DNA of 64,000 nucleotides. Origin: Desulfovibrionaceae bacterium. Lineage in GTDB: Bacteria; Desulfobacterota; Desulfovibrionia; Desulfovibrionales; Desulfovibrionaceae. Position 1 is the stretch's first letter, and each line of letters begins with the position of its first letter. The position numbers were made by a program, and so were the translations under genes. The notes beneath the pieces were generated by a model that did no database searches, had not been told where the DNA came from, and saw only the letters and a list, made by a program, of their open reading frames with translations. The stretch is from positions 1 to 64,000 of the forward strand of contig JADFXV010000005.1 in assembly GCA_015233395.1 (NCBI GenBank). The letters are read 5' to 3'. This document shows positions 31,996 to 40,843 of this stretch, piece after piece.

Positions 31996-32541
31996 TCAGA
32001 ACAAGGCCTTGAGGGTGAAAAAACTGCTGGCCTCGTCGACCGGCGTGAAATCGAACTCGATGCCCCGGGTGGCGCGCCGGGCGATGTCGATGAAACCCAC
32101 GCCCGCGCCCTTGCTGCCTTCCGGAACGTCGCCGCGCAGGACGTCCTTGTGCAGCGATTTGAGGCCTTGCTTGTCCAGTCCCCGGATGGTCTCCAGGTTG
32201 GCTCGCAGGCGCGGCACGTCGGCGGCCGCGACCAGGTTGCCGCAGGAGACGAAGATATCGCCGTCCAGGTCGCCCACGGCCAGGATGCCGAAGGGCATTT
32301 CCGGCGGGCCGCCGCCGTCGAGCTTCTCCGCCGAATAGCGGATGACGTTTTGCACCTGCTCCACGAAGACCGCGAACACGCTGCGCGAGGTCTTGGCGTC
32401 CGCCTCCCGGGCCTGCATGTGCCGCCGGATGGCGTTGCCGATGCCGAGCAGGATCTCCTCGGTCATGCATCCGGAGTAGCAATACCCGATTCCGTTGCGA
32501 CTTAAAACCTGCCTGAGAGCGTACATTTCTTCAGCCAGCAT
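31996..32541 (-). CDS. SiaB-like protein kinase
   Basis: A 181-residue protein of the SiaB family, distantly GHKL-like. VFAVFVEQVQNVIRYSAE supplies the N-box-like Glu and Asn. GAGVGFIDIARRATRGIEFD is the later conserved part. SiaB would phosphorylate the SiaC-like protein encoded 15 bases downstream. Its ATG lies within the last codons of the SiaA-like gene (11-base overlap). Confidence 0.85.
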   Translation of the reverse strand: MLAEEMYALRQVLSRNGIGYCYSGCMTEEILLGIGNAIRRHMQAREADAKTSRSVFAVFVEQVQNVIRYSAEKLDGGGPPEMPFGILAVGDLDGDIFVSCGNLVAAADVPRLRANLETIRGLDKQGLKSLHKDVLRGDVPEGSKGAGVGFIDIARRATRGIEFDFTPVDEASSFFTLKALF

Positions 32542-34396
32542 GGTTGCCTCCGAAAGTGAATCCGATCACGGCCAGGTCGTCGCGGCGCGCCTGGGCGCCC
32601 CGGTGCTCTTCCAAACGCTCGAAGACCAGTTCGCCGTGGCGCGTAAACGGCTCGCCGTCGAGTTCCTCGATGGCGGCCATGAAACGCTTCTTGCCGAAAC
32701 TGCGCCCGGTGCGCTCGCCGATCTGGTCGAAAAGACCGTCCGTGGCCAGGTAAAAGCGCCTGTTCGCGGCGATGGCGATCTCCACGTTGGTGAAGGCCTG
32801 CTCCGGGGGAATGCCCCGGTAGCCGATGCCGCTGCGGTCGCCCTTGACGACCGTGACGCCGGAAGGGTCGCCCGGGTCCCGGATGAACAGGGGAAAATGC
32901 GCGCCGGCGTAGACGACGGACGTGGGGTTGGGCGCGATGTAGCACACCCCGAGTTCCAGGCCGTCGTCGGAGTCGCCGCCCGCGACGTGCTGGGAAAGCA
33001 GGTTCTGCACCCGTTTGTGCATGTGGGCGATCAGTCCCGCCGGGTCGCCGGGCTCGACGCGGCGCAGGGCGACTTCCAGCGCGCCGCCGGCGATGAGCGT
33101 CATGAAGGCGCCGGGCACGCCGTGGCCGGTGCAATCGGCCAGGATGATCAACTGGCCCTCGCCCCACTGTTTGTACCAATAGATGTCGCCGCCGACCACG
33201 TCCCTGGGTTTCCAGAGCGCGAAGCGCTCGGGCGGCTTGCCGGCGAAGAATTCCTCATCGGGAAGAACCGCGCGCTGGATGCGGCTGGCGTAGCGGATGC
33301 TGCCGGCGATGACTTCCATGGCGTCGCGCAGGTTCTTGGCGGCGAGGATCTCCGCCTCTCTCGCCTGGAACTTGATCTGATGGTTGCGCAGCAGGACGAG
33401 CGCCAGGAAAAAAAGCAGCAGCGAGGCCAGGCTGGACAAGCCCCAGACCCAGAGTTCGCTTTCGACGCCGATGGCGTTGCTCTGGTCGTCGAGCAAAACG
33501 AGCGTCCAATCCCCCTGGGGGTCGTTCCAGGCCACCGGCGCCTTGGCCAGGGCGTAGCGGCGGCCGTCGGCCCAGACGACGCTGTCGTCGAGGGAAAAAG
33601 GAAGGGGCTTCGGATCGGCCGTATCGAACAGGCGGCCGAACTGCTTGCTGTCGCGGATCGCCTGGATGCGGGCCGGGTCGCGCCGCCCGGCGAGAGCGAA
33701 ATTCCAATCGAGATTGGTGCTGGCGAAGACGACTTTGTTCGGGGTCAAAAGCAGGGCGTAGCCTCGAAAGCCCAGAAGCAATTCGTCGATGCTCTGCAGT
33801 CCGATGCGGATCGCGGCCGCGCCGACGACCGGCGAGGCGCGTTCGATGTCGGCATGCACCGGCGCGGCGAAATACAGCGCCCGCCGCCCGGTGTTGACGC
33901 TCACGGCGGCGTAGATGCTGTCCTTGCCCGCCATGGCGTTGCGGAAATAGGGGCGATACCTGACGTCCATGCCCGTGCTGGAAATTCCGGCGCTGTCCCA
34001 GGAGGTCGCAATCACGCCGTCCTTGTCCACGATGAAACTGCCCTCGGCCTTGCTGTCCTCGCCCAAAAACCGAAGGCTGTCGCGCATAGCCGGCGTGTCG
34101 GCCGGCAAAAGCCTGACGGCCACATCCTTGGCCAGGCTGCTGGTCAAGCCGAAATAGCTCAAATATCCCATGATCTTGCCGTTCGACGTCCGGGACATGA
34201 TCTCGATCGAGCGCCTGGACGCCTCGGCTTCGAGCGCCCTGAGCTGGCCGGATTCCGCGTAGCGTTCGACCTCGACGAGAACGCTCATGCCGAGGATGAG
34301 CGAGGCGAATACCGCAGCCGCCCAATAGCGCGGGCGATTGTCCAGCCAAAAGGCGACAAAGCGGTCGGCGAATTTTACCGGAACGAAGTGCTGCAT
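32531..34396 (-). CDS. SiaA-like membrane sensor PP2C phosphatase
   Basis: A 621-residue membrane protein. A helix at about residues 22-42 and another at about 325-350 flank a large periplasmic Cache-type sensor domain (DVRYRPYFRNAMAGKDSIYA). The cytoplasmic C-terminus is a SpoIIE/PP2C phosphatase: VVGGDIYWYKQ, LADCTGHGVPGAFMT, YLATDGLFDQ and ARRDDLAVIGF. This matches SiaA, which dephosphorylates SiaC on an outside signal. The ligand of the Cache domain is unknown. It is the first gene of the siaA-siaB-siaC-cyclase operon. Confidence 0.9.
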   Translation of the reverse strand: MQHFVPVKFADRFVAFWLDNRPRYWAAAVFASLILGMSVLVEVERYAESGQLRALEAEASRRSIEIMSRTSNGKIMGYLSYFGLTSSLAKDVAVRLLPADTPAMRDSLRFLGEDSKAEGSFIVDKDGVIATSWDSAGISSTGMDVRYRPYFRNAMAGKDSIYAAVSVNTGRRALYFAAPVHADIERASPVVGAAAIRIGLQSIDELLLGFRGYALLLTPNKVVFASTNLDWNFALAGRRDPARIQAIRDSKQFGRLFDTADPKPLPFSLDDSVVWADGRRYALAKAPVAWNDPQGDWTLVLLDDQSNAIGVESELWVWGLSSLASLLLFFLALVLLRNHQIKFQAREAEILAAKNLRDAMEVIAGSIRYASRIQRAVLPDEEFFAGKPPERFALWKPRDVVGGDIYWYKQWGEGQLIILADCTGHGVPGAFMTLIAGGALEVALRRVEPGDPAGLIAHMHKRVQNLLSQHVAGGDSDDGLELGVCYIAPNPTSVVYAGAHFPLFIRDPGDPSGVTVVKGDRSGIGYRGIPPEQAFTNVEIAIAANRRFYLATDGLFDQIGERTGRSFGKKRFMAAIEELDGEPFTRHGELVFERLEEHRGAQARRDDLAVIGFTFGGNHAG

Positions 34397-34776
34397 GCCT
34401 CTCCCGGACGCCTCGGGGGCTCGATATTTGGGACAATCGAGGAAAATTCTCGCTGCATCCGACGCAAAGAGCCTCTAACAAACAAAAGAGCATTGCATCA
34501 AGAGGAGGGAAAGGCCCTATTTGCGCCTGCGAGCGGTCGAGCGGTCGAGCGGTCGAGCGGACGGGGGGCGACATCTCCCCGGGGCCGCGAGAGCGCGCCG
34601 GGCGGCGATTGCGGCGCATATTCGCCGCATATTCGCCGGAAAATTCGCCGCCATGCGCCCGAATCGGCCCAAAAACCTGTTTTCTCCCGCCCCCGCCTCT
34701 GGTAGATGTCTCCCGGCGGCGCCGCAATGGGCCGAAACGGGCCGCAACAGGGCCGCAACCCAAAGGAAAACCGCTC
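34397..34776. other. Divergent gap between SiaA-like gene and kup, with short tandem repeats
   Basis: No gene is seen. The 8-base unit CGAGCGGT is repeated about four times at 34529-34560, and GCATATTCGCC occurs twice near 34616-34640. Both promoters must lie here, but I cannot assign them firmly. The kup start at 34777 is preceded by AAAGGAAA. Confidence 0.5.
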
Positions 34777-36645
34777 ATGAGCCACAAAATCGAGGGCAAG
34801 ACCGGCGTGCTGGTCTTAAGCGCGCTGGGGGTCGTCTTCGGCGACCTGGGCACCAGTCCCCTGTACACCCTGCGGGTCTGCTTCACCGGCTCGCTCGGCG
34901 TCGAGCCGACGCCGGGCAACGTGCTCGGCCTGACCTCGCTCATCTTCTGGTCGCTTCTGCTGGTGGTCAGCCTGAAATACGCCTTGTTCATCCTGCGCGC
35001 CGACGACGACGGCGAAGGCGGCATTTTCGCCATGCTGGCCCTGTTGCACAAAAAACACGGCGCCAAGCTCGGCCGCAACCTGATCCTTTCGGCGCTGTTC
35101 GGGTCGGCGCTGCTGTACGGCGACGGGCTGATCACCCCGGTCATTTCCGTGCTCTCGGCCCTGGAGGGACTGGAGGTGGCCACCTCCCAGGCCAAGCCCC
35201 TGGTTTTGCCGCTGACCTGCGCGGTGCTCGTCGGCCTTTTTATGGTGCAAAGCCACGGCACGGCCAAGATCGGCAAGTATTTCGGCCCGGTGATCCTGGT
35301 CTGGTTCGCGGCCATCGCCGCCCTGGGCGTCGCCGCGATCGTCAAGACGCCCGAAGTGCTGGCGGCCGTCAACCCCCTGCACGCGATCTATTTTTTCCTC
35401 GAAAACGGCCTGCGCGGCTTCGTGGTGCTCGGGGCGGTGGTCCTGTGCATCACCGGCTGCGAGGCGCTCTACGCCGACATGGGCCATTTCGGGGCCCGCT
35501 CCATCCGCATCGCCTGGTACTCGCTCGCCCTGCCGGCGCTCCTGTGCAACTATTTCGGCCAGGCGGCCCTGATCCTCTCCGACCCCGCCGCCATCGACGA
35601 CCCCTTCTACGGCCTGGTTCCGAGGATTCTGCTCTACCCCATGGTCGCGCTCGGCACGGCGGCCACGATCATCGCCTCCCAGGCGATCATCTCCGGCGTC
35701 TTTTCCTTGACCCGCCAGGCCATGCAACTCGGCTACATGCCGCGCATGCGCATCGTGCACACCTCGGAAATGGCCGAGGGCCAGGTCTACATTCCGGAAA
35801 TCAATTATATGATGCTGGCCGCCTCCCTGGTCCTGGCCCTGATGTTCAAGCAGTCGGAAAACCTGGCCGACGCCTACGGCATCGCGGTCACGGCCACCAT
35901 GTTCATCACCTCGGTGATGTTCTATTTCATCGCCACCGACATCTGGGGCTGGAAACGGCTGCACGCCCTGCCCCTGGTCAGCGCCTTCTGGGTGCTCGAC
36001 GGCTCGTATTTCGCCTCCTGCCTGACCAAGCTGCTGTCCGGAGGCTGGTTTCCGGTCACGACCGCGCTTGGCATCATGTTCCTCATGGCCACCTGGCGCG
36101 ACGGCTGGAAACGGGTCGGACGCCTGATCTTCCGCGATCGGCTGCGCCTGGATCATTTCGTCGAACGCATCTTCTTCAAAAAGCCGCTGCGCATCCCGGG
36201 CGCCGGCGTCTACCTCTCGACCTTCCGCACCGAAGTGCCGCCCATGCTGGCCTATCAGCTGAGCCACACCAGCGCCCTGCACGAACAACTCGTGATCTTG
36301 TCCATCCTGACCGGCGACGCGCCTTACGTGGACCGGGAAAAACGCCTGGACATCCGCAAACTCGGCCAGGGCGTCTACCGGGTGAACGCCCACGCCGGGT
36401 TCATGGAAACCCCGGACGTGCCGGAACTCATGGAACAGATGAAAGAGGCGGGAATTCCCCTTGAGGACGGCAAGGTCAAGTATTACCTCGGCCGCATTTC
36501 GCTCGTGCCGGCCGCCAAGCCGGGCATGAACCGCCTGCGCCGGGCGGTCTTCACCTTCATGCAGCGCAACGCCGTAAGCCCGGTGGTCTACTACAACATC
36601 CCGGCCAAGGACGTGCTCGAACTCGGCGTGCAGCTGGAATTTTAG
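34777..36645 (+). CDS. kup: Kup-family potassium transporter
   Basis: A 622-residue K+/H+ symporter with about 12 membrane helices and a cytoplasmic C-terminus. The family motif GVVFGDLGTSPLYTLRVCFT is near the N-terminus. DDDGEGGIFAMLALL, SALFGSALLYGDGLITPVIS and TGCEALYADMGHFG follow as expected. I chose the ATG at 34777, which gives the usual N-terminus; a longer in-frame start at 34609 would add low-complexity sequence. It is transcribed alone. Confidence 0.95.
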   Translation: MSHKIEGKTGVLVLSALGVVFGDLGTSPLYTLRVCFTGSLGVEPTPGNVLGLTSLIFWSLLLVVSLKYALFILRADDDGEGGIFAMLALLHKKHGAKLGRNLILSALFGSALLYGDGLITPVISVLSALEGLEVATSQAKPLVLPLTCAVLVGLFMVQSHGTAKIGKYFGPVILVWFAAIAALGVAAIVKTPEVLAAVNPLHAIYFFLENGLRGFVVLGAVVLCITGCEALYADMGHFGARSIRIAWYSLALPALLCNYFGQAALILSDPAAIDDPFYGLVPRILLYPMVALGTAATIIASQAIISGVFSLTRQAMQLGYMPRMRIVHTSEMAEGQVYIPEINYMMLAASLVLALMFKQSENLADAYGIAVTATMFITSVMFYFIATDIWGWKRLHALPLVSAFWVLDGSYFASCLTKLLSGGWFPVTTALGIMFLMATWRDGWKRVGRLIFRDRLRLDHFVERIFFKKPLRIPGAGVYLSTFRTEVPPMLAYQLSHTSALHEQLVILSILTGDAPYVDREKRLDIRKLGQGVYRVNAHAGFMETPDVPELMEQMKEAGIPLEDGKVKYYLGRISLVPAAKPGMNRLRRAVFTFMQRNAVSPVVYYNIPAKDVLELGVQLEF

Positions 36646-36654
36646 CCCCGGTCC

Positions 36655-37380
36655 TCACCCGGCGCTCGCGGCGAACGCCGCCCGCGCCGCGTCGCCGTCT
36701 GGCTGGTAGACGGTCGCGCCGGCGGCCTTGCCGCGGTCGTAGATCACCACCTGCCCGGCCAGGGCGGCGACGTCGCCGGGATCGTGGGTGATGAGCACCG
36801 AGGGGATCGAAAATTGGCGCGTCACCCGGCGCAGTTCCTCGCGCATGCGCGCCCGCAGCGGCACGTCGAGCGCGCTGAACGGTTCGTCCAGGAGCAAAAG
36901 CCTGGGCCGCGCCGCCAGGGCCCGAGCCAGGGCCGTCCGCTGGCGCTGGCCGCCGGAGAGTTCGCCGGGACGCACATCGGCCAGGCCGGTCAGCTCCAAG
37001 GCGTCGAGCATCTCGCCCACCCGGTTTCTTCGCTCGCGCGCGCCCAGCCGGCCGTCTCCCACGCTCAGCCCGAAGCCGACGTTGCCTGCCACGCTCAAGT
37101 GCGGAAAAAGGGCGTAGTCCTGGAACACGAAGCCGATGCGCCGCCTGGCCGCCGGGACGTCGACGCCGAGCGCGGAGTCGTACAGAACCTCGCCGTCCAG
37201 GGCGATACGGCCGCAGTCCGGTCGCGTCAGCCCGGCCAGGGCCGAAAGCGTCACGGTCTTGCCCGAACCCGAGGGACCGAACAGGACCAGGACGCCGCAC
37301 TCGCAGGCAAAGGCGACGTCAAGCGCAAAGCGCCTGGTCCCGCTGACAAGCTCCTTGGCGATGGCCGCTTCGATGAACAC
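36655..37380 (-). CDS. modC: Molybdate ABC transporter ATP-binding protein, short ModC
   Basis: A 241-residue ATPase with Walker A FGPSGSGKTVT, signature LSGGQRQRTALARAL, Walker B LLLLDEPFSALD and VLITHD. It is shorter than classical ModC (about 350) because the C-terminal TOBE/Mop domain is missing. A separate di-Mop protein is encoded at 39442 and may make up for it. The start is GTG at 37380. It is the last gene of modB-modA-modC. Confidence 0.88.
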   Translation of the reverse strand: MFIEAAIAKELVSGTRRFALDVAFACECGVLVLFGPSGSGKTVTLSALAGLTRPDCGRIALDGEVLYDSALGVDVPAARRRIGFVFQDYALFPHLSVAGNVGFGLSVGDGRLGARERRNRVGEMLDALELTGLADVRPGELSGGQRQRTALARALAARPRLLLLDEPFSALDVPLRARMREELRRVTRQFSIPSVLITHDPGDVAALAGQVVIYDRGKAAGATVYQPDGDAARAAFAASAG

Positions 37381-37381
37381 C

Positions 37382-37447
37382 CTACCGGCCTCCGGCCTTC
37401 TTCATTGCGCCGGCGCGTTTCGCGGCGCTGTCCGCCAAGCCGGACAT
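37382..37447 (-). CDS. Possible 21-residue ORF between modA and modC
   Basis: ATG at 37447 overlaps the region of the modA stop, and the frame ends TAG directly before the modC GTG. It reads MSGLADSAAKRAGAMKKAGG plus Arg. It could serve only to couple translation of modA and modC. Nothing else supports it as a protein. Confidence 0.2.
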   Translation of the reverse strand: MSGLADSAAKRAGAMKKAGGR

Positions 37448-37448
37448 G

Positions 37449-38279
37449 CTAATTGCCCGCAGCCTTCTTAAAGCCGTACCCGGCGAGGATCTCCTGGCCG
37501 GGGGCCGAGGTGAGATAGCGCAGGAAACTCGCGGCCGCCTCCTTGTTCCCCGAACCGGCCGCGATCGCAACCGGGTAGGTGATGGGCGCGGGCCCGGTCA
37601 GGACCGCCGCGACCCGGACCTTGTCCTTGGCCGCCAGGGCGTCGGTGGCGAACACCACGGCCGCGTCCACTTCGCCGCGCACGCAATAATCGAGGACCTG
37701 GCGCACCGATTCGCCGTCGATGAACTTCGGCCGCAGGCTCTCAAGCAGGCCGGAGGCGGCGAACGATTCCACGGCGTAGCGGCCGACCGGAACGAGATTG
37801 GGATTGCCGACGGCGATGCGGGCCACCCCCGGCCCGGCCAGAGCCTCGGGGCCGGACACGGGGATTTTGGACTCAACGGGAACGATCAGGACCAGGGAAT
37901 TGGCCGCGAAATCGACGCGGGAATCCGGATCGATCAATTTCTTGAGCTTGGCCAGGTCCATGGTCGTTTCGTCGGCGCTGGCGAACACGTCCACCGGCGC
38001 GCCCTGCTCCATCTGTTTGAGCAAGGTTCCGGAAGCGCCGAAATTGGTGACGACGGTTGTCCCGGGATTTTCCTTTTCAAAGGCCGTCTTGACCTTGGCC
38101 AGGGCGTCGGTCAGGCTGGCCGCCGCCGAGACCACGATCTCCCCGGCCCAGGCGGCCCGGACTGGACCGATTGCGGCGGCGAACACGGCCAGGGCCAAAA
38201 CGGCCGGTCCTGCTAATCGGGCAAATCGGGCGAATCGGGCGAATCGAATCAAGCGGGCGTAACGGCTGCGGCTTTTCAT
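37449..38279 (-). CDS. modA: Molybdate-binding periplasmic protein ModA
   Basis: A 276-residue periplasmic binding protein. The N-terminal Arg-rich stretch has a repeated Arg-Phe-Ala triplet (9-base DNA repeats), followed by the signal peptide hydrophobic core and cleavage near GPVRAAWAGEIVV. The mature protein has the ModA motifs VVSAAASLTDALAKV, NFGASGTLLKQMEQGAPVDV and VGRYAVESF. It captures molybdate or tungstate for the ModB/ModC transporter. The gene order modB-modA-modC is unusual, since modA-modB-modC is common. Confidence 0.93.
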   Translation of the reverse strand: MKSRSRYARLIRFARFARFARLAGPAVLALAVFAAAIGPVRAAWAGEIVVSAAASLTDALAKVKTAFEKENPGTTVVTNFGASGTLLKQMEQGAPVDVFASADETTMDLAKLKKLIDPDSRVDFAANSLVLIVPVESKIPVSGPEALAGPGVARIAVGNPNLVPVGRYAVESFAASGLLESLRPKFIDGESVRQVLDYCVRGEVDAAVVFATDALAAKDKVRVAAVLTGPAPITYPVAIAAGSGNKEAAASFLRYLTSAPGQEILAGYGFKKAAGN

Positions 38280-38314
38280 GGTTCCTCCGGGAGACATTTT
38301 GGGGGGGCGCTCCA

Positions 38315-38980
38315 TCAATATTTTTTTGCGGCCAGCTTGCCCGCTCCGAGCAGGACGGCCAGGCTCACGGCCGTGGTCAGCAGGACCAGCGCCGCGGCGT
38401 CGCCGTCGCGGCCGGCCTGGACGGCCTCGTAAATCGCCAGGGACAATGTTTGCGTCTTGCCCGGCAGGTTGCCCGCGATCATCAGGGTGGCCCCGAATTC
38501 GCCCATGGCCCGGGCAAAGGCGAGCAGGGTCCCGGCGGCCACGCCGCGCCAAGCCAGCGGCAGGCTGATGCGGAAAAACACGGCCAGCTCCCCGGCGCCG
38601 AGCGTGCGGGCGGCGTTTTGCATGTTCGCGTCCACCCCGGCGAAGGCCGCCCGGGCCGAGGTGAAAACCAGGGGAAAACCGACCAGGGCCGAGGCCAGGG
38701 CCGCGCCTTGCCAGGTGAAGGTCAGGCTGACGCCGAAAGTCGCCAGGAGCCAGGCGCCGAAAACGCCCCTGCGGCCGACGGCCACCAAAAGGTAATAGCC
38801 GAGCACGGTCGGCGGCAGGACCAGCGGCATGGCGCACACGGCGTCGAGCAGGCCGCGCCCGGGAAAGGGCCGCCTGGAGACGAGGCCTGCCAGCCCGACT
38901 CCCAGGACGAACGAGCACAGCGTGGCCGTGACCGCGACCTTGAGGGTGATGGCCAGGGCAGAGGCGAAGACCGGCCCCAC
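38315..38980 (-). CDS. modB: Molybdate ABC transporter permease ModB
   Basis: A 221-residue permease with five to six membrane helices. The cytoplasmic coupling loop is AARTLGAGELAVFFRISLPL followed by ARAMGEFGATLMIAGN, the EAA-type motif of ModB/CysT. The start is GTG at 38980, with GGGAG eight bases before it. It is the first gene of the mod operon. Confidence 0.92.
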   Translation of the reverse strand: MGPVFASALAITLKVAVTATLCSFVLGVGLAGLVSRRPFPGRGLLDAVCAMPLVLPPTVLGYYLLVAVGRRGVFGAWLLATFGVSLTFTWQGAALASALVGFPLVFTSARAAFAGVDANMQNAARTLGAGELAVFFRISLPLAWRGVAAGTLLAFARAMGEFGATLMIAGNLPGKTQTLSLAIYEAVQAGRDGDAAALVLLTTAVSLAVLLGAGKLAAKKY

Positions 38981-39441
38981 CGCTCAGCTCCCGCGGCCGG
39001 ACGGGCGGCCGGCGGCGAAAAACACGGCCGCGTCCCGGAGCGGAAGAAATACGCGAGTTTGTTCCATGACGACCTCAACCGGCCTTTCGCAATATCGATG
39101 CCAAAACTAATCCACTGAAACAACAGGCGATTTAATTTGGGGAACAACAAGACAGCACAAAAATGCGACCATGGACTTCATTTTTGTCATATTTCCCGAT
39201 TGCTTCCCCGGAACGATCCAAAGAGGCGCGCGGGCCTCGCGCCGGCGCATCCGAAAATAGGGCCGTTCGCGCTCTCGCGTCAACGATGTCGCCAAAACGC
39301 TCAAAAGCGTGACTGTACATCCCCTTCGGAGACATGTACGACGCATATGCTGGCGGTCCCCAAATCAATCACGTTTTCCGTAAAAAGCGTGACTTGCCCT
39401 GGCGCCGCGAAGCACACCTTCACGCAACCAAGGAGAATCGC
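38981..39441. promoter_or_regulatory. Divergent mod / di-Mop control region with repeated motif
   Basis: The 12-base AAAAGCGTGACT occurs at 39303-39314 and 39383-39394, 80 bases apart, each next to a short inverted repeat (ACGCT-CAAA-AGCGT in the first). GTACAT...ATGTAC (about 39316-39340) lies between them. These could be sites for a molybdate regulator, although no ModE gene is in the window. No gene is seen in this stretch. Confidence 0.35.
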
Positions 39442-39867
39442 ATGAAAACCAGCGCCCGCAATTCGTTTTCCGGTCCGGTCACGGCCATCAAGCACGGCAA
39501 AATCCTGTCGGAAGTTGAGCTGACCACGCCCTCGGGCAACAAGGTGGTCTCGGTGATCACCACCGAAAGTTTCCACAATCTCGGCATCGTGGAAGGCCTG
39601 CCCATGACGGCCACGATCAAGGCCCCCAACGTCATCATCCTCAAGGAGCCCCAGGCCGGCAAAACCAGCGCCCGCAACCGTTTCCACGGCAAGATCGCGC
39701 GCATCAACGAAGGCATGATCGCCGCCGAGGTGGTCGTGGCCCTGCCCGACGCAACCGAGGTCTGCGCCCTGATTACGGACGTATCGGTGAAAAATCTCGG
39801 CCTGAAAGTTGGCGACGAGGTCTGGATGCTGTTCAAGGTCTTCGCGGTGGTGCTCAACGCGGATTAG
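39442..39867 (+). CDS. Di-Mop (double TOBE) molybdate-binding protein
   Basis: A 141-residue protein of two Mop/TOBE domains in tandem. The first opens with TSARNSFSGPVTAIKHGKIL and the second with TSARNRFHGKIARINEGMIA. SVITTESFHNLGIVEGLPM and ALITDVSVKNLGLKVGDEV are the matching second halves. Such proteins store molybdate or tungstate in the cytoplasm as oligomers. AAGGAG lies before the ATG at 39442. It is divergent from modB and may act with the ModC that lacks its own TOBE domain. Confidence 0.92.
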   Translation: MKTSARNSFSGPVTAIKHGKILSEVELTTPSGNKVVSVITTESFHNLGIVEGLPMTATIKAPNVIILKEPQAGKTSARNRFHGKIARINEGMIAAEVVVALPDATEVCALITDVSVKNLGLKVGDEVWMLFKVFAVVLNAD

Positions 39868-39925
39868 CCTTCTCAAGCGGCGGGGGCCATGGCCGCATGG
39901 CCCCCGGCCGAAGCCGGGGACGAGA

Positions 39926-40762
39926 ATGCGCACCTTGCTTGCCCGAACGGCGGCCGTCGCGGCCGGGGCCTACCTTTGCGTCCTGGCCTTCCTGTATCTG
40001 ACCCAGCAAAGCCAAGTGTTTCCGTCCAAGGCGGCGGACAACGCCCTGGACGCCGCCGTGCGCGAGCGTTTCCCGGACATGCGCGCACTGTCGCTGCCCA
40101 CCCCGGACGGCTCGGTTCTTTCGGGCTGGCTGCTCGCGCGGCCGGACGCCGCCCAAGACGCGCCCGCGCCGCTTGTGCTCTATTTCGGCGGCAACGCGGA
40201 CCTATGCTCCCAGTTTCTCCTGGACGCGCCGAGGGAGTTGCCCGGCTTTTCCATCGCCGCCTTCGACTACCGGGGATACGGCCGCAGTACGGGAGTTCCC
40301 TCGGAAACCGCGCTCAAGGCCGACGCGCTGCTGCTTTACGACCGTTTGACGGCGGCCGGCGGCGCGCGAAAGACGATCGTCATGGGCCGCAGCCTGGGCA
40401 CGGCCCTGGCCGCGCACGTCGCCGCGAACCGCGAGGCCGCCGCCGTTATCCTCGTCACGCCCTTCGACAGCATCCGCGCCGTGGGGCAACAGCGCCATCC
40501 CTTCATCCCGGTGGGCCTGCTGCTCAAAAACCCCTTCGACGTTTTGCCCGACGCCGCACAAATATACGCGCCTGCCCTGGTCCTGATCGCCGCGCGCGAC
40601 ACGACCGTGCCCCCGGAGCACGCCAGGCGCCTGGCCGAGGCCCTGCGCGGCCAGGAAAAAACGGTCGTGCTCGACGGGGACCACGCCTCCATCCTCAAAA
40701 AAACGGAGTATTGGCCGTCGATCAGGGATTTTTTGCGGGAAAACGGAGCGGGGCCGAGGTAA
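39926..40762 (+). CDS. Membrane-anchored alpha/beta hydrolase (serine aminopeptidase S33-like)
   Basis: A 278-residue protein with an N-terminal membrane anchor (TAAVAAGAYLCVLAFLYL) and an alpha/beta hydrolase fold like E. coli YfhR/BEM46. The oxyanion region is VLYFGGNADLC and the nucleophile elbow MGRSLGTALAAHVA. The acid Asp is in LIAARDTTVPPEHA and the His in LDGDHASILKK. The substrate is unknown. The start at 39926 puts the anchor at the N-terminus. It is transcribed toward nrfA, with a hairpin repeat between them. Confidence 0.85.
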   Translation: MRTLLARTAAVAAGAYLCVLAFLYLTQQSQVFPSKAADNALDAAVRERFPDMRALSLPTPDGSVLSGWLLARPDAAQDAPAPLVLYFGGNADLCSQFLLDAPRELPGFSIAAFDYRGYGRSTGVPSETALKADALLLYDRLTAAGGARKTIVMGRSLGTALAAHVAANREAAAVILVTPFDSIRAVGQQRHPFIPVGLLLKNPFDVLPDAAQIYAPALVLIAARDTTVPPEHARRLAEALRGQEKTVVLDGDHASILKKTEYWPSIRDFLRENGAGPR

Positions 40763-40792
40763 CCCGGCCCGCTTTGGATGAGCAAGAGAGGA

Positions 40793-40834
40793 ATCGGGGG
40801 AGGAACCCTTTGTGAACAAAGGGTTCCTCCCCCG
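40793..40834 (+). repeat. R-family hairpin repeat, copy 8
   Basis: Perfect arms TCGGGGGAGGAACCCTTTG and complement around GTGAAC. It lies between the convergent hydrolase and nrfA genes, ten bases from the nrfA stop, and can serve as a two-way terminator. The tail is weak here. Confidence 0.8.
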
Positions 40835-40843
40835 ACCCTTTCT

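Noticed and set aside
34529-34560. Short tandem repeat considered as a CRISPR fragment
   Set aside because: The units are eight bases with no spacers; no repeat-spacer pattern or cas gene is in the window.
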